A stretch of 14,984 bases of DNA, from NCBI GenBank assembly GCA_045105075.1, contig JBGCDD010000172.1, positions 1 through 14,984 on the forward strand, in the 5' to 3' direction. The translations under genes and the position numbers were made by a program. The stretch comes from JBGCDD01 sp045105075. GTDB lineage: Bacteria; Pseudomonadota; Alphaproteobacteria; Rhodobacterales; Rhodobacteraceae. Shown here piece after piece: positions 7,779 to 14,155 of this stretch (the stretch's first letter is position 1; each line of letters starts with the position of its first letter). The notes beneath the pieces were generated by a model. It worked only from the letters and a program-made list of their open reading frames with translations. It did no database searches and was not told the DNA's origin.

Positions 7779-9244
7779 TTTGAGACTGGCGGTCTCATTA
7801 ATTGGGCAATTCGTCGAACGCCGTCTGCGATCCGGGTTTCCGGGATAGAAGAATAGCCGAGTCGGTAGTGGTTTGTGGGCCGCTCTGGGCTGGCAAAGAA
7901 CGCGGCCCCCGGTTCAATCAGCACGCTTTGGCTGCGCAGGGCTTGCGCGATTTGGTTGGTGTCGACATGGGGCTCGGCGCGCATCCACAGGGACGAGCCA
8001 CCATAAACGCCGTGCCCGGCAATGGTCAGATCGTGATCTGTGACCGCCTGTTCCAGCGTTTTGCGCCGCCCGTGCAGCACCTTTGACATGCGCCGGATCT
8101 GGGCGTCGTAATGGCCCAGCGACAGGAAATAGGCGGCGGTGCGCTGGATGTGGCCCGGCGGGTGGCGCAGAACCGAGGCGCGCAGGGCGCGGGCTTCGCG
8201 CACAAAGCGTTCCGATCCGACGATATAACCCAGCCGCAGGCCCGGACACAGCGATTTGGAGAAGCTGCCGATGTAGATCACCCGTCCGTCTTGATCGAGC
8301 GATTTCAGGGCGGGCGAGGGGGCGGCGAGGAACGACATTTCGAACTCGTAGTCATCCTCGACAATCAGCGCATCGATTTCGGCGGCGCGCGCAATCAGCG
8401 CCTGGCGGCGGGCCAGCGGCATGGTCGCGGTGGTCGGGCTTTGATGGCTGGGGGTGGTGAAAATCACATGGGTGTCGGCGGGAATCGTTTCGGGGGGCAG
8501 GCCGTCCTTGTCGACCGCCAGCGGGGTCAGTTGGCAATTGGCGTGGGTCAGCAGATCGCGCAGCGCGTGATAGCAAGGGTCTTCGATGGCGGCTTTGCGG
8601 CGCCGGTTCAGCAGGATCTGGGCGCTGAGCCACAGCGCGTTTTGCGCGCCCATGGTGATCAGGATTTCTTCGGGCCGCGCAGTGATGCCGCGCCGGGGCA
8701 AGGTGTGGCGGGCGATGAATTCAACCAGCAGCGGGTCGTCCTGATCGTAGTAATCTGCCGTCAGCGAGGTGAAGTCCTTGTGCCCCAGCGCGCGCATCGC
8801 ACAAAGCCGCCAGTTGGCGTGGTCAAACAGGTTTGGATCGGCCTGCCCATAGATGAACGGATAGCGATAGCTGTGCCAATCGGCGGGTTTGCGGGGCGTG
8901 TCGCCGCCAATATAGCTGCGCGAAATCGCCTGAGACCAGTCGACCCGGTCTTCGGTTTTGCGCGCGGGCGTATAGGTCGGCGGCACCGGCGCGTTTTCGG
9001 ACACGTAGTATCCCGAGCGCCCGCGCGATGTCAGATAGTCATTGGCCAGCAACTCGGTATAGGCCAGCGTCACGGTGATCCGGCTGATGCCCAGATGGCT
9101 GGCCAGTTTGCGCGACGAGGGCAGTTTTTCGCCACGGTGAAAGCGCCCCGACAGAATCCCTTCGGCGATCATCTGCTGGATCTGGGCCTGCAGCGTGCCT
9201 TGGGCGTCGGGGGCCAGAAAGAAGGTTTCAACAGAGATCGCCAT
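7769..9244 (-). CDS. tauR: TauR, MocR-type (GntR/aminotransferase fusion) activator of taurine genes
   Basis: A 491-residue regulator. The N-terminal GntR winged-helix domain spans about 15-85 (GEKLPSSRKLASHLGIS, 38-54). A linker leads to a fold-type I aminotransferase domain from about 125. PLP-binding features are EDDYE with Asp298 and the Schiff-base Lys330 in GSFSKSLCPG; TPSHQSPTTATM (264-275) is also typical of MocR proteins. In Rhodobacter capsulatus TauR activates tpa in response to taurine, thought to act with PLP. Here it is on the same strand as xsc, 106 bp upstream. Its own promoter region carries a TauR-type repeat pair. The ATG at 9244 has no ribosome site and a good -10 sequence ends only 6 bases upstream, so the transcript may be almost leaderless. 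Family is certain; the TauR assignment rests on xsc and tpa context plus the boxes. Confidence 0.9.
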   Translation of the reverse strand: MAISVETFFLAPDAQGTLQAQIQQMIAEGILSGRFHRGEKLPSSRKLASHLGISRITVTLAYTELLANDYLTSRGRSGYYVSENAPVPPTYTPARKTEDRVDWSQAISRSYIGGDTPRKPADWHSYRYPFIYGQADPNLFDHANWRLCAMRALGHKDFTSLTADYYDQDDPLLVEFIARHTLPRRGITARPEEILITMGAQNALWLSAQILLNRRRKAAIEDPCYHALRDLLTHANCQLTPLAVDKDGLPPETIPADTHVIFTTPSHQSPTTATMPLARRQALIARAAEIDALIVEDDYEFEMSFLAAPSPALKSLDQDGRVIYIGSFSKSLCPGLRLGYIVGSERFVREARALRASVLRHPPGHIQRTAAYFLSLGHYDAQIRRMSKVLHGRRKTLEQAVTDHDLTIAGHGVYGGSSLWMRAEPHVDTNQIAQALRSQSVLIEPGAAFFASPERPTNHYRLGYSSIPETRIADGVRRIAQLMRPPVSNWT

Positions 9245-9250
9245 TGCGCC

Positions 9251-9290
9251 ACGATAGGGTGGACTTACTCCAAGCGCAATCTGGACTTAG
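9251..9290. promoter_or_regulatory. tauR promoter with TauR-type direct repeat
   Basis: On the plus strand, GTGGACTTAC (9259-9268) and CTGGACTTAG (9281-9290) are direct repeats with a 22-bp period. Reading the minus strand toward tauR there is TTGCGC (9279-9274), a 17-base spacer and TATCGT (9256-9251), a fair sigma-70-type promoter. One repeat lies inside the spacer and the other just upstream of the -35, and both point away from tauR. That layout fits autorepression or competition rather than activation. The distal box includes the stop codon of the GFA gene (9287-9289). Confidence 0.6.
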
Positions 9291-9697
9291 CGTTGCGGGA
9301 CCCGTTCAAAACTGGGCATGCCGTCGGGTATGATGTGGAACGGTTGCTGATCGACGGTGTAGATCGCGATTTTGGGAGCGGTGAAGACAGACGGGTCATC
9401 CAACGTGCCGACTTTGAGGATCGCCATGCCCGGCTGGGTCGGCGTTTGGGTCAGGACATGCGTGCCGCATTCGGCGCAGAAATCGCGGGTGACCGGCGCG
9501 TCAAGATCAGTGCGGGTGAACTGCTTTGGCGTGCCTGCGGTATAGGTGAAGCCGGCCATCGGCAGGATCATGAAGTAATTGACGCCGCCGCCCGAGAAAT
9601 ACTGGCATTCGCGGCAATGGCATTGCGCTTTCAGCACCGGATCGCCGCTGCTGGTGTAGGTGAGGGCGCCGCAATAGCAGCTTCCGCTGAGGTCCAT
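9287..9697 (-). CDS. GFA (glutathione-dependent formaldehyde-activating) family zinc protein
   Basis: A 136-residue cytoplasmic protein with the GFA/CENP-V zinc-binding signature: Cys7-x-Cys9, Cys26-x-Cys28-x2-Cys31 and Cys74-x2-Cys77 (DFCAECGTH). Most small GFA-domain proteins have no proven activity, so a formaldehyde role should not be assumed. The ATG at 9697 has AAGGAC 6-7 bases upstream; an in-frame start at 9802 adds 35 residues unlike the family and overlaps the arsR start, so it is rejected. It is divergent from arsR (95-bp gap) and lies 42 bp upstream of tauR on the same strand, so read-through into tauR is possible. No specific link to taurine or arsenic metabolism can be shown. 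Confidence 0.85.
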   Translation of the reverse strand: MDLSGSCYCGALTYTSSGDPVLKAQCHCRECQYFSGGGVNYFMILPMAGFTYTAGTPKQFTRTDLDAPVTRDFCAECGTHVLTQTPTQPGMAILKVGTLDDPSVFTAPKIAIYTVDQQPFHIIPDGMPSFERVPQR

Positions 9698-9763
9698 GAT
9701 CTGTCCTTTCGATATGTCGCGCCAGCCTAAATGATTTTTGCGGGCGCGTCTTGGGGGTTGCAA

Positions 9764-9794
9764 TTGGCAGATAAAACTATAAAACTGGTTATAT
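9764..9794 (+). promoter_or_regulatory. Candidate promoter/operator of the arsR-arsP unit
   Basis: TTGGCA (9764-9769), an 18-base spacer and GTTATA (9788-9793) form a plausible promoter. The spacer contains a tandem octamer ATAAAACT-ATAAAACT (9771-9786), and the whole stretch is AT-rich. ArsR family repressors usually sit on AT-rich repeats over the promoter, so this is the likely autoregulatory site. If this promoter is used, transcription would start near 9800 and favour translation from the ATG at 9811. Confidence 0.4.
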
Positions 9795-10140
9795 GGAATC
9801 AAATCAAGATATGCATTGGGAGACCGCCGCCACCGGATTTGCGGCGATGGGATCAGAGGCGCGGTTGCAGGTGCTGCGGGTGCTGGTGCGCGCCGGGCAG
9901 GCCGGGCTGACGGTCGGCGATATTCAAAAGCGCACTGGACTGGCGCCTTCGACTTTGGCGCATCACTTGCGGTTTTTGGCGGCTGGCGGCGTGGTTGAAC
10001 AAACCCGCGACGGGCGTTCTGTGATCAACCGGGCCGATTTTCGCGCTTTGACGGCGCTGGCTCATTTTATTTTAAGCGAATGCTGCGCAGATGAAGACGA
10101 AACGTCGTGCAGCGCTGGGAAAGAGGCAGACCATGGCTGA
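9793..10140 (+). CDS. arsR: ArsR/SmtB-family repressor with C-terminal cysteines, probable arsenical sensor
   Basis: A 115-residue winged-helix repressor. The helix-turn-helix lies at about 40-63 (VGDIQKRTGLAPSTLAHHLR) with the wing at 66-80 (VVEQTRDGRSVIN). Cys97-Cys98 and Cys106 are at the C-terminus. A vicinal C-terminal pair with a third Cys resembles the As(III) site of Acidithiobacillus ferrooxidans ArsR, and a vicinal pair alone is used by the methylarsenite-selective ArsR of Shewanella putrefaciens, which controls arsP. The stop overlaps the next gene's start by 8 bp, indicating one transcript and coupled translation. Two starts are possible: 9793 (no ribosome site) or 9811, Met7, which suits the best promoter. 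Neither has a strong Shine-Dalgarno sequence. Family is certain; the ligand is inferred from cysteines and neighbour. Confidence 0.88.
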   Translation: MESNQDMHWETAATGFAAMGSEARLQVLRVLVRAGQAGLTVGDIQKRTGLAPSTLAHHLRFLAAGGVVEQTRDGRSVINRADFRALTALAHFILSECCADEDETSCSAGKEADHG

Positions 10141-11158
10141 GACAAGTATGATCAAACCGCCGCGCGCGGATGTGATGAGCTGGCTGAAAACGCCCTGGAC
10201 GATCAGCGCGGCGCTGCTGTTGGCGGTGGCGGTGCTGGATGGTGGGAATTTTCAGACGATTTTGACCTTTGCGGTGCGCGCCTTGGCCAGCACCGCGCCT
10301 TACATTCTGTTTGCGGTGCTGTTGTTGTCGTATCTCAAAGCGACCGGGGCCGAGGTTTTGGTGGCCAAAGCGTTTCAGGGGCGCGAGACGCGGATGATCT
10401 TTCTGGCGGCGTTGTTTGGCGGGCTGGCGCCGTTTTGTTCCTGCGAGGTGATCCCGTTTATTGCCGGGTTGCTGGCGCTGGGTGCGCCGTTGTCGGCGGT
10501 GATGGCGTTTTGGCTGAGCTCGCCGTTGATTGACCCGCCGACCTTGCTGATCACGGCGGGCGCGCTGGGCTGGCCGTTTGCCATTGCCAAGGCGGTTGCG
10601 GCGGTGGCTTTGGGTCTGTTTGGCGGTTTTGCCGTGCGGGCGTTGATGGCGCGTGGTGCGTTTGCGCAACCCTTGCGGATTGTTCAGACCACCAGCTGTT
10701 GCGGGGCGCCCAAGCCTGCGGGCCCTCCGGTCTGGCAATTCTGGGGTGATGCGGACCGGCGGGTTGAGTTCCGTTCGCAGTTCATCACCAACGGGTTGTT
10801 TTTGCTGAAATGGCTGGCGCTGGCCTATGTGCTTGAAGCGCTGCTGGTCAGCTATATTCCCGCCGATCTGATTGCCCGCGTGGTGGGCGGCGAAGGTGTG
10901 GTGCCGATTGCGATTGCAGCTGTGGTGGGCATGCCGGCGTACCTGAACTCCTATGTCGCGCCGCCCCTGCTGGCCGGTCTGATGGAGCAGGGCATGAGCG
11001 CGGGGGCGGCGATGTCGTTCATGATTGCGGGCGCCGTCAGCTCGATCCCGGCGATGGCGGCGGTCTGGTCATTGGTCAAACCGCGCGTCTTTGCGATGTA
11101 TCTGGGCCTTGGCGTCAGCGGCGCGATCGCGTCAGGTGTGGTGTTTCAGTTGGTCTGA
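10133..11158 (+). CDS. arsP: YraQ/DUF318 permease, ArsP-like (trivalent organoarsenical efflux)
   Basis: A 341-residue inner-membrane protein with about eight hydrophobic segments (about 22-36, 44-68, 86-112, 117-145, 148-170, 220-242, 253-285, 290-340). The family signature FCSCEVIPF (101-109) is present, followed by WLSSPLIDPP (127-136). The central loop has TTSCCGAPK (186-194) with a vicinal Cys pair. ArsP members of this family export trivalent methyl- and aromatic arsenicals; other YraQ proteins are uncharacterised. It overlaps arsR by 8 bp (ATGGCTGA), which supports a regulated metalloid efflux role. The start at 10133 follows GAAAGAGG; an in-frame ATG at 10091 would add a basic leader inside arsR and is less likely. 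The 3' end overlaps the convergent membrane-protein gene by 13 bp. Confidence 0.8.
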   Translation: MAETSMIKPPRADVMSWLKTPWTISAALLLAVAVLDGGNFQTILTFAVRALASTAPYILFAVLLLSYLKATGAEVLVAKAFQGRETRMIFLAALFGGLAPFCSCEVIPFIAGLLALGAPLSAVMAFWLSSPLIDPPTLLITAGALGWPFAIAKAVAAVALGLFGGFAVRALMARGAFAQPLRIVQTTSCCGAPKPAGPPVWQFWGDADRRVEFRSQFITNGLFLLKWLALAYVLEALLVSYIPADLIARVVGGEGVVPIAIAAVVGMPAYLNSYVAPPLLAGLMEQGMSAGAAMSFMIAGAVSSIPAMAAVWSLVKPRVFAMYLGLGVSGAIASGVVFQLV

Positions 11159-11562
11159 GCGCAGGCGGCAAGCGGGTGCAGCGCATAGAAGTATGCGCCC
11201 GTTTCCACAAAGAGACGGCGTTCCAGGCAGGTTGTGTCAGTGACGCCGACCAGAGCGGATTGACCCCGGGTGCGGACCCGCGTGGTGGTCCCATCGGGCA
11301 ACCGGGCATCCACGACCCAGTATTGATGCAGGTTGGCGACGCCCGGAACGACGCCCAATACATCTGCGCGCAGCATGTCGACGTGGCGCGTCTTGGGCAC
11401 CTCGAAGCGCAGGAAAAACAGCGCGGTGAGGGTGAGGCACAGTGGCGAAAACACAATCAGAAACGAAAAGCGGTGGACGAAGATGTAGATGGCCAACGCG
11501 TGCCGTTCGCCAAAAATCCGGGCGAGGGTTTTGGCTATTTTCGGGTTTGGGGTCCACGCCAT
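11146..11562 (-). CDS. Small single-helix membrane protein, paralogue of its upstream neighbour
   Basis: A 138-residue protein of unknown function. One hydrophobic segment (about 28-52) follows a basic N-terminus; the remaining ~85 residues are soluble and probably periplasmic. The C-terminal part, VVDARLPDGTTTRV then TDTTCLERRLFVETGAYFYAL and a last Cys, matches the neighbouring gene's product in order and spacing: FG-x2-H near the N-terminus, D-x2-LPDG, DT-x-C-x-E-R, GA-x2-Y-x-L, C. The two shared cysteines could form a disulfide. It is the last gene of the presumed tpa operon, 38 bp behind its paralogue, and its 3' end overlaps the convergent permease gene by 13 bp. No clear ribosome site precedes the ATG. 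I do not recognise the family. Confidence 0.7.
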   Translation of the reverse strand: MAWTPNPKIAKTLARIFGERHALAIYIFVHRFSFLIVFSPLCLTLTALFFLRFEVPKTRHVDMLRADVLGVVPGVANLHQYWVVDARLPDGTTTRVRTRGQSALVGVTDTTCLERRLFVETGAYFYALHPLAACAQTN

Positions 11563-11600
11563 ATCATTGATGTGGGGTGCGACTTGCGCGCTGGCAAGGG

Positions 11601-11990
11601 TCAGCCGGCGCAGCGATGGGGCAGGCGCAACCGATAGGCCAAGGCTCCGCTGTCGATGTAGCGGCGGGTTTCCACGCAGGCGGTGTCGGAGATGCTGGCG
11701 GTGATCGGGCCTTCGGTTTCGGTCAGCCGGTGCAGGTTGCCATCGGGCAGTTCTATGTCGAAAATCAAGCCGATGTTGGGGTCATTGTTCAGCGGCGACG
11801 TGCGCACAACGGGCATGGTGTCATAGCTGACATGTTCAAAGCGTTCCGGCGATGACAGGGTCAGCAGCATCACCAATCCGGCGGCGAAAACCACGCCAAA
11901 GGCGATGCCGATCCCCCATTTTTGCAGGAACGCATAGACCGTCACACCGTGGTGCGGCCCAAAGACTTTGGCAAGAACATCTAGCATCAT
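11601..11990 (-). CDS. Small single-helix membrane protein of unknown function
   Basis: A 129-residue protein with one hydrophobic segment at about 23-46 (IGIAFGVVFAAGLVMLLTL) and a probable periplasmic domain containing FDIELPDGNLHRL, SDTACVETRRYIDSGALAYRL and a Cys near the end. It is homologous by eye to the next gene downstream, so the pair is a tandem duplication that has diverged. It starts 36 bp after the GNAT gene on the same strand, consistent with one operon. Two adjacent ATGs (11990, 11987) are possible; neither has a good Shine-Dalgarno sequence. No known family is recognised; role in taurine use is suggested only by position. Confidence 0.7.
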   Translation of the reverse strand: MMLDVLAKVFGPHHGVTVYAFLQKWGIGIAFGVVFAAGLVMLLTLSSPERFEHVSYDTMPVVRTSPLNNDPNIGLIFDIELPDGNLHRLTETEGPITASISDTACVETRRYIDSGALAYRLRLPHRCAG

Positions 11991-12026
11991 GAGGGCGAGG
12001 TAATGCGCCGGGGCCTTGGGCGCAAG

Positions 12027-12617
12027 TCAGGCGCGCGGTTTTTCCAGCTGCCAGTCCAGATGGGCGCGCACGGTGGGCCAGTCGTGCAGCGTGATGGAAT
12101 AGACGGCGGTGTCGCGCAGGGTGCCGTTTTCAAGGATCATATGGGCGCGCAGAATGCCATCAAGTTGCGCGCCGAGCCGTTCGATGGCGCGCCGGCTTTG
12201 GGTGTTCATCCGGTGGGTGCGAAATTCCACGGCGTTGCACGCGAGCGTGTCAAAGGCGTGGGCCAGCAGCATGCGTTTGCAGCTGGTGTTGAGCGGCGTG
12301 CGCTGCACCGATGGCGCGTACCAGGTCGAGCCGATTTCGACCCGGCGGTTGGTGGCATCGACGTTCATATAGGTGGTCATGCCGACCGGCGTTTGGTCAG
12401 CGTTCAGCACGGTGAACGGCAGCATTGCGCCCTGATCGAGCAGGGCGACACGGCGGGTGATCTCGGCCTTCATATCGTCGGATGCGGGCACGGTGGTGTA
12501 CCAAAGCTTGTGCATCTGCCCGGACGCGCTGGCCTTGGACAATGCGGGCGCGTGGTCTTGCGACAGCGGCACGAGGCTGGCGTGCGGGGACGTCAACGAG
12601 ACGGGCTTGAGCCACAT
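12027..12617 (-). CDS. GNAT-family N-acetyltransferase (RimJ/RimL-like)
   Basis: A 196-residue cytoplasmic protein with the layout of RimJ/RimL-type acetyltransferases: an N-terminal LVPLSQDHAPAL block, a central strand pair TPVGMTTYMNVD (76-87) and VEIGSTWYAPSVQRTPLN (93-110), the acetyl-CoA-binding region CKRMLLAHAFDTLACNAVEF (113-132), and RTHRMNTQSRRAIERLGA (133-150), typical of the fold's alpha4 segment. The substrate is unknown: ribosomal protein, amino acid or a small amine are all possible. The gene starts 48 bp after the tpa stop on the same strand, with a hairpin in between, and is followed by two small membrane-protein genes. Co-transcription with tpa is likely but not certain. Confidence 0.85.
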   Translation of the reverse strand: MWLKPVSLTSPHASLVPLSQDHAPALSKASASGQMHKLWYTTVPASDDMKAEITRRVALLDQGAMLPFTVLNADQTPVGMTTYMNVDATNRRVEIGSTWYAPSVQRTPLNTSCKRMLLAHAFDTLACNAVEFRTHRMNTQSRRAIERLGAQLDGILRAHMILENGTLRDTAVYSITLHDWPTVRAHLDWQLEKPRA

Positions 12618-12636
12618 TTTACGTGCTTTCTGAGCG

Positions 12637-12658
12637 GGCGGGGCTGGTGTGCCCCGCC
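12637..12658 (-). terminator. GC-rich hairpin between tpa and the GNAT gene
   Basis: GGCGGGGC (12637-12644) pairs perfectly with GCCCCGCC (12651-12658) around a 6-base loop. On the minus strand it lies 7 bases after the tpa stop. There is no U-run after the stem, so it is a weak terminator at most; it may instead stabilise the tpa message or reduce expression of the downstream genes. Confidence 0.4.
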
Positions 12659-12665
12659 GTTGAGG

Positions 12666-14057
12666 TTAGCCAAAGACGCGGGTCAGCGCGCCGTCGACGG
12701 CATCGGTGATATGGTCGATGTCGTCTTTGGTGGCGATCAGCGCAGGCGAGAAACACAGCGTGTTGTTCTTGCCCGGAAGCGAGCGGTTGGTGACGCCGAT
12801 GATCACGCCCTGCGCCATACAATCGGCCACAACAGCGCCTGCCAGTTTTTCGTCGACTGGCGCGCGGCTGTCGCGGTCGGCCACAAGTTCAGCCCCGAGG
12901 AACAGACCTTTGCCGCGGACCTGGCCGATGACCGCGTGCTTGTCCATCAGCGCGCTCAGGTTGTCGAGCATATGCGCGCCCATGGCTGTGGTGTTGTCGA
13001 GCAGGTTTTCGTCTTCGATGATGCGCATGTTTTCCAACGCCGCCGCCGGGCCAGCCGTGCAGCCGCCAAAGGTCGAAATGTCGCGGAAGTAGTTCATCGG
13101 ATCGCTGGCATTGTCTTTGAATTTGTCAAAGACGGCCTCGGTGGTGACGAGGCAAGCGATGGCGGCGTAGCCCGAGGCGACGCCTTTGGCCATGGTCACC
13201 ATGTCGGGTTTGACGCCGTATTGCTGATAGCCGAACCACGACCCGGTGCGGCCCACGCCGCAGACGACCTCGTCGATGTGCAGCAGGATATCGTATTTGG
13301 TGCAGATTTCCTGAACGCGCTGCCAGTAGCCTTCGGGCGGGGTGATGACGCCGCCGCCAGCAGTGACGGGTTCCAGGCACAGACCGCCAACGGTGTCGGG
13401 GCCCTCGGCCAGGATGACTTTTTCGATCTGATCGGCGGCCCAGACGCCATAGTTTTCAACTGGCGCGCCGTCCTGTTCAAAAGCGCGGTATTCCAGGCAG
13501 TGGGGCACGCGCACGAAACCGGGGGTGAAGGGGCCGTACTGGGCGTTGCGCTCGTCCTGGCCACCAGCCGACAGGGCCGTGATGGTGGTGCCGTGATAGT
13601 CGCGGTCGCGGTAGAGCACCTTGTGCTTTTTGCCGCCGTATTTGGCGTGGGCGATCTGGCGGATCATCTTGAAGGCTTTTTCGTTCGCCTCGGATCCGGA
13701 GTTGCAATAGTAAACGCGGCTCATGCCCGGCATTTTGGAGATCAGCTTTTCGGAAAACAAAGCGCCGGGGATCGAGCCGGCGGAACCTGCGAAATAGTTC
13801 AGTTTGATCAGCTGGTCGCGCACGGCGTTGGCGATGCTTTCGCGGCCATAGCCAACATTGACAGTCCAGACGCCGCCAGAGACCGCATCGAGGTGCTCTT
13901 TGCCCTTTTGATCCCAGACCTTCATGCCTTTGCCTTCGACAATGATGCGCGGGTCGGTGGTTTCATAGGGTTTGTGTTGGCTCAGGTGGTGCCAGATATG
14001 GGCCTTGTCGGCCTCGACCACGTGGGAAATGTCGTTTTCGGTAAAGGTGCCGTCCAT
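12666..14057 (-). CDS. tpa: Taurine-pyruvate aminotransferase
   Basis: A 463-residue class III (omega) PLP aminotransferase that converts taurine + pyruvate to sulfoacetaldehyde + alanine, the entry step for Xsc. Motifs: AVSGGVWTVNVGYGR (58-72), CNSGSEANEKAFKMIR (118-133), YRDRDYHGTT (149-158), HIDEVVCGVGRTG with Asp262, and MAKGVASGYAAI with the Schiff-base Lys291. Length and motif spacing suit known Tpa proteins. The ATG at 14057 has GAGGAGAG about 6 bases upstream. A perfect pair of TauR-type boxes precedes it. In several relatives tpa sits next to tauR and xsc; here an arsR-arsP unit and four minus-strand genes separate them. Other class III aminotransferases with amine substrates look alike, but xsc and the shared boxes strongly favour Tpa. 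Confidence 0.92.
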   Translation of the reverse strand: MDGTFTENDISHVVEADKAHIWHHLSQHKPYETTDPRIIVEGKGMKVWDQKGKEHLDAVSGGVWTVNVGYGRESIANAVRDQLIKLNYFAGSAGSIPGALFSEKLISKMPGMSRVYYCNSGSEANEKAFKMIRQIAHAKYGGKKHKVLYRDRDYHGTTITALSAGGQDERNAQYGPFTPGFVRVPHCLEYRAFEQDGAPVENYGVWAADQIEKVILAEGPDTVGGLCLEPVTAGGGVITPPEGYWQRVQEICTKYDILLHIDEVVCGVGRTGSWFGYQQYGVKPDMVTMAKGVASGYAAIACLVTTEAVFDKFKDNASDPMNYFRDISTFGGCTAGPAAALENMRIIEDENLLDNTTAMGAHMLDNLSALMDKHAVIGQVRGKGLFLGAELVADRDSRAPVDEKLAGAVVADCMAQGVIIGVTNRSLPGKNNTLCFSPALIATKDDIDHITDAVDGALTRVFG

Positions 14058-14122
14058 GTGTTCTCTCCTCGTGGGGCGCGTGGCCGTGACTGATGCACTT
14101 CACAGGGAATTGGGTTGTGGGA

Positions 14123-14155
14123 TTAGGGCCAGATGATCGCAATGTTTAGGGCCAG
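14123..14155 (-). promoter_or_regulatory. TauR-type direct repeat upstream of tpa
   Basis: On the minus strand CTGGCCCTAA occurs twice without mismatch, at 14155-14146 and 14132-14123, with a 23-bp period and in the same orientation as tpa. The proximal box ends 65 bp before the start codon. This is the best-preserved of three such pairs in the window. The resemblance to the CTGGAC-type direct repeats of the R. capsulatus tpa promoter makes it the likely TauR activation site. Confidence 0.7.

Noticed and set aside
8111..9730. Long plus-strand open frame opposite tauR and the GFA gene
   Set aside because: Antisense to two genes with clear family motifs; composition typical of a shadow frame.
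9698..9802. 35-residue N-terminal extension of the GFA protein
   Set aside because: Overlaps the divergent arsR start, has no ribosome site, and is not like the family; 9697 has AAGGAC.
12003..14093. Long plus-strand open frame opposite the GNAT gene and tpa
   Set aside because: Antisense shadow covering two well-supported genes and their gap; no ribosome site or motif.
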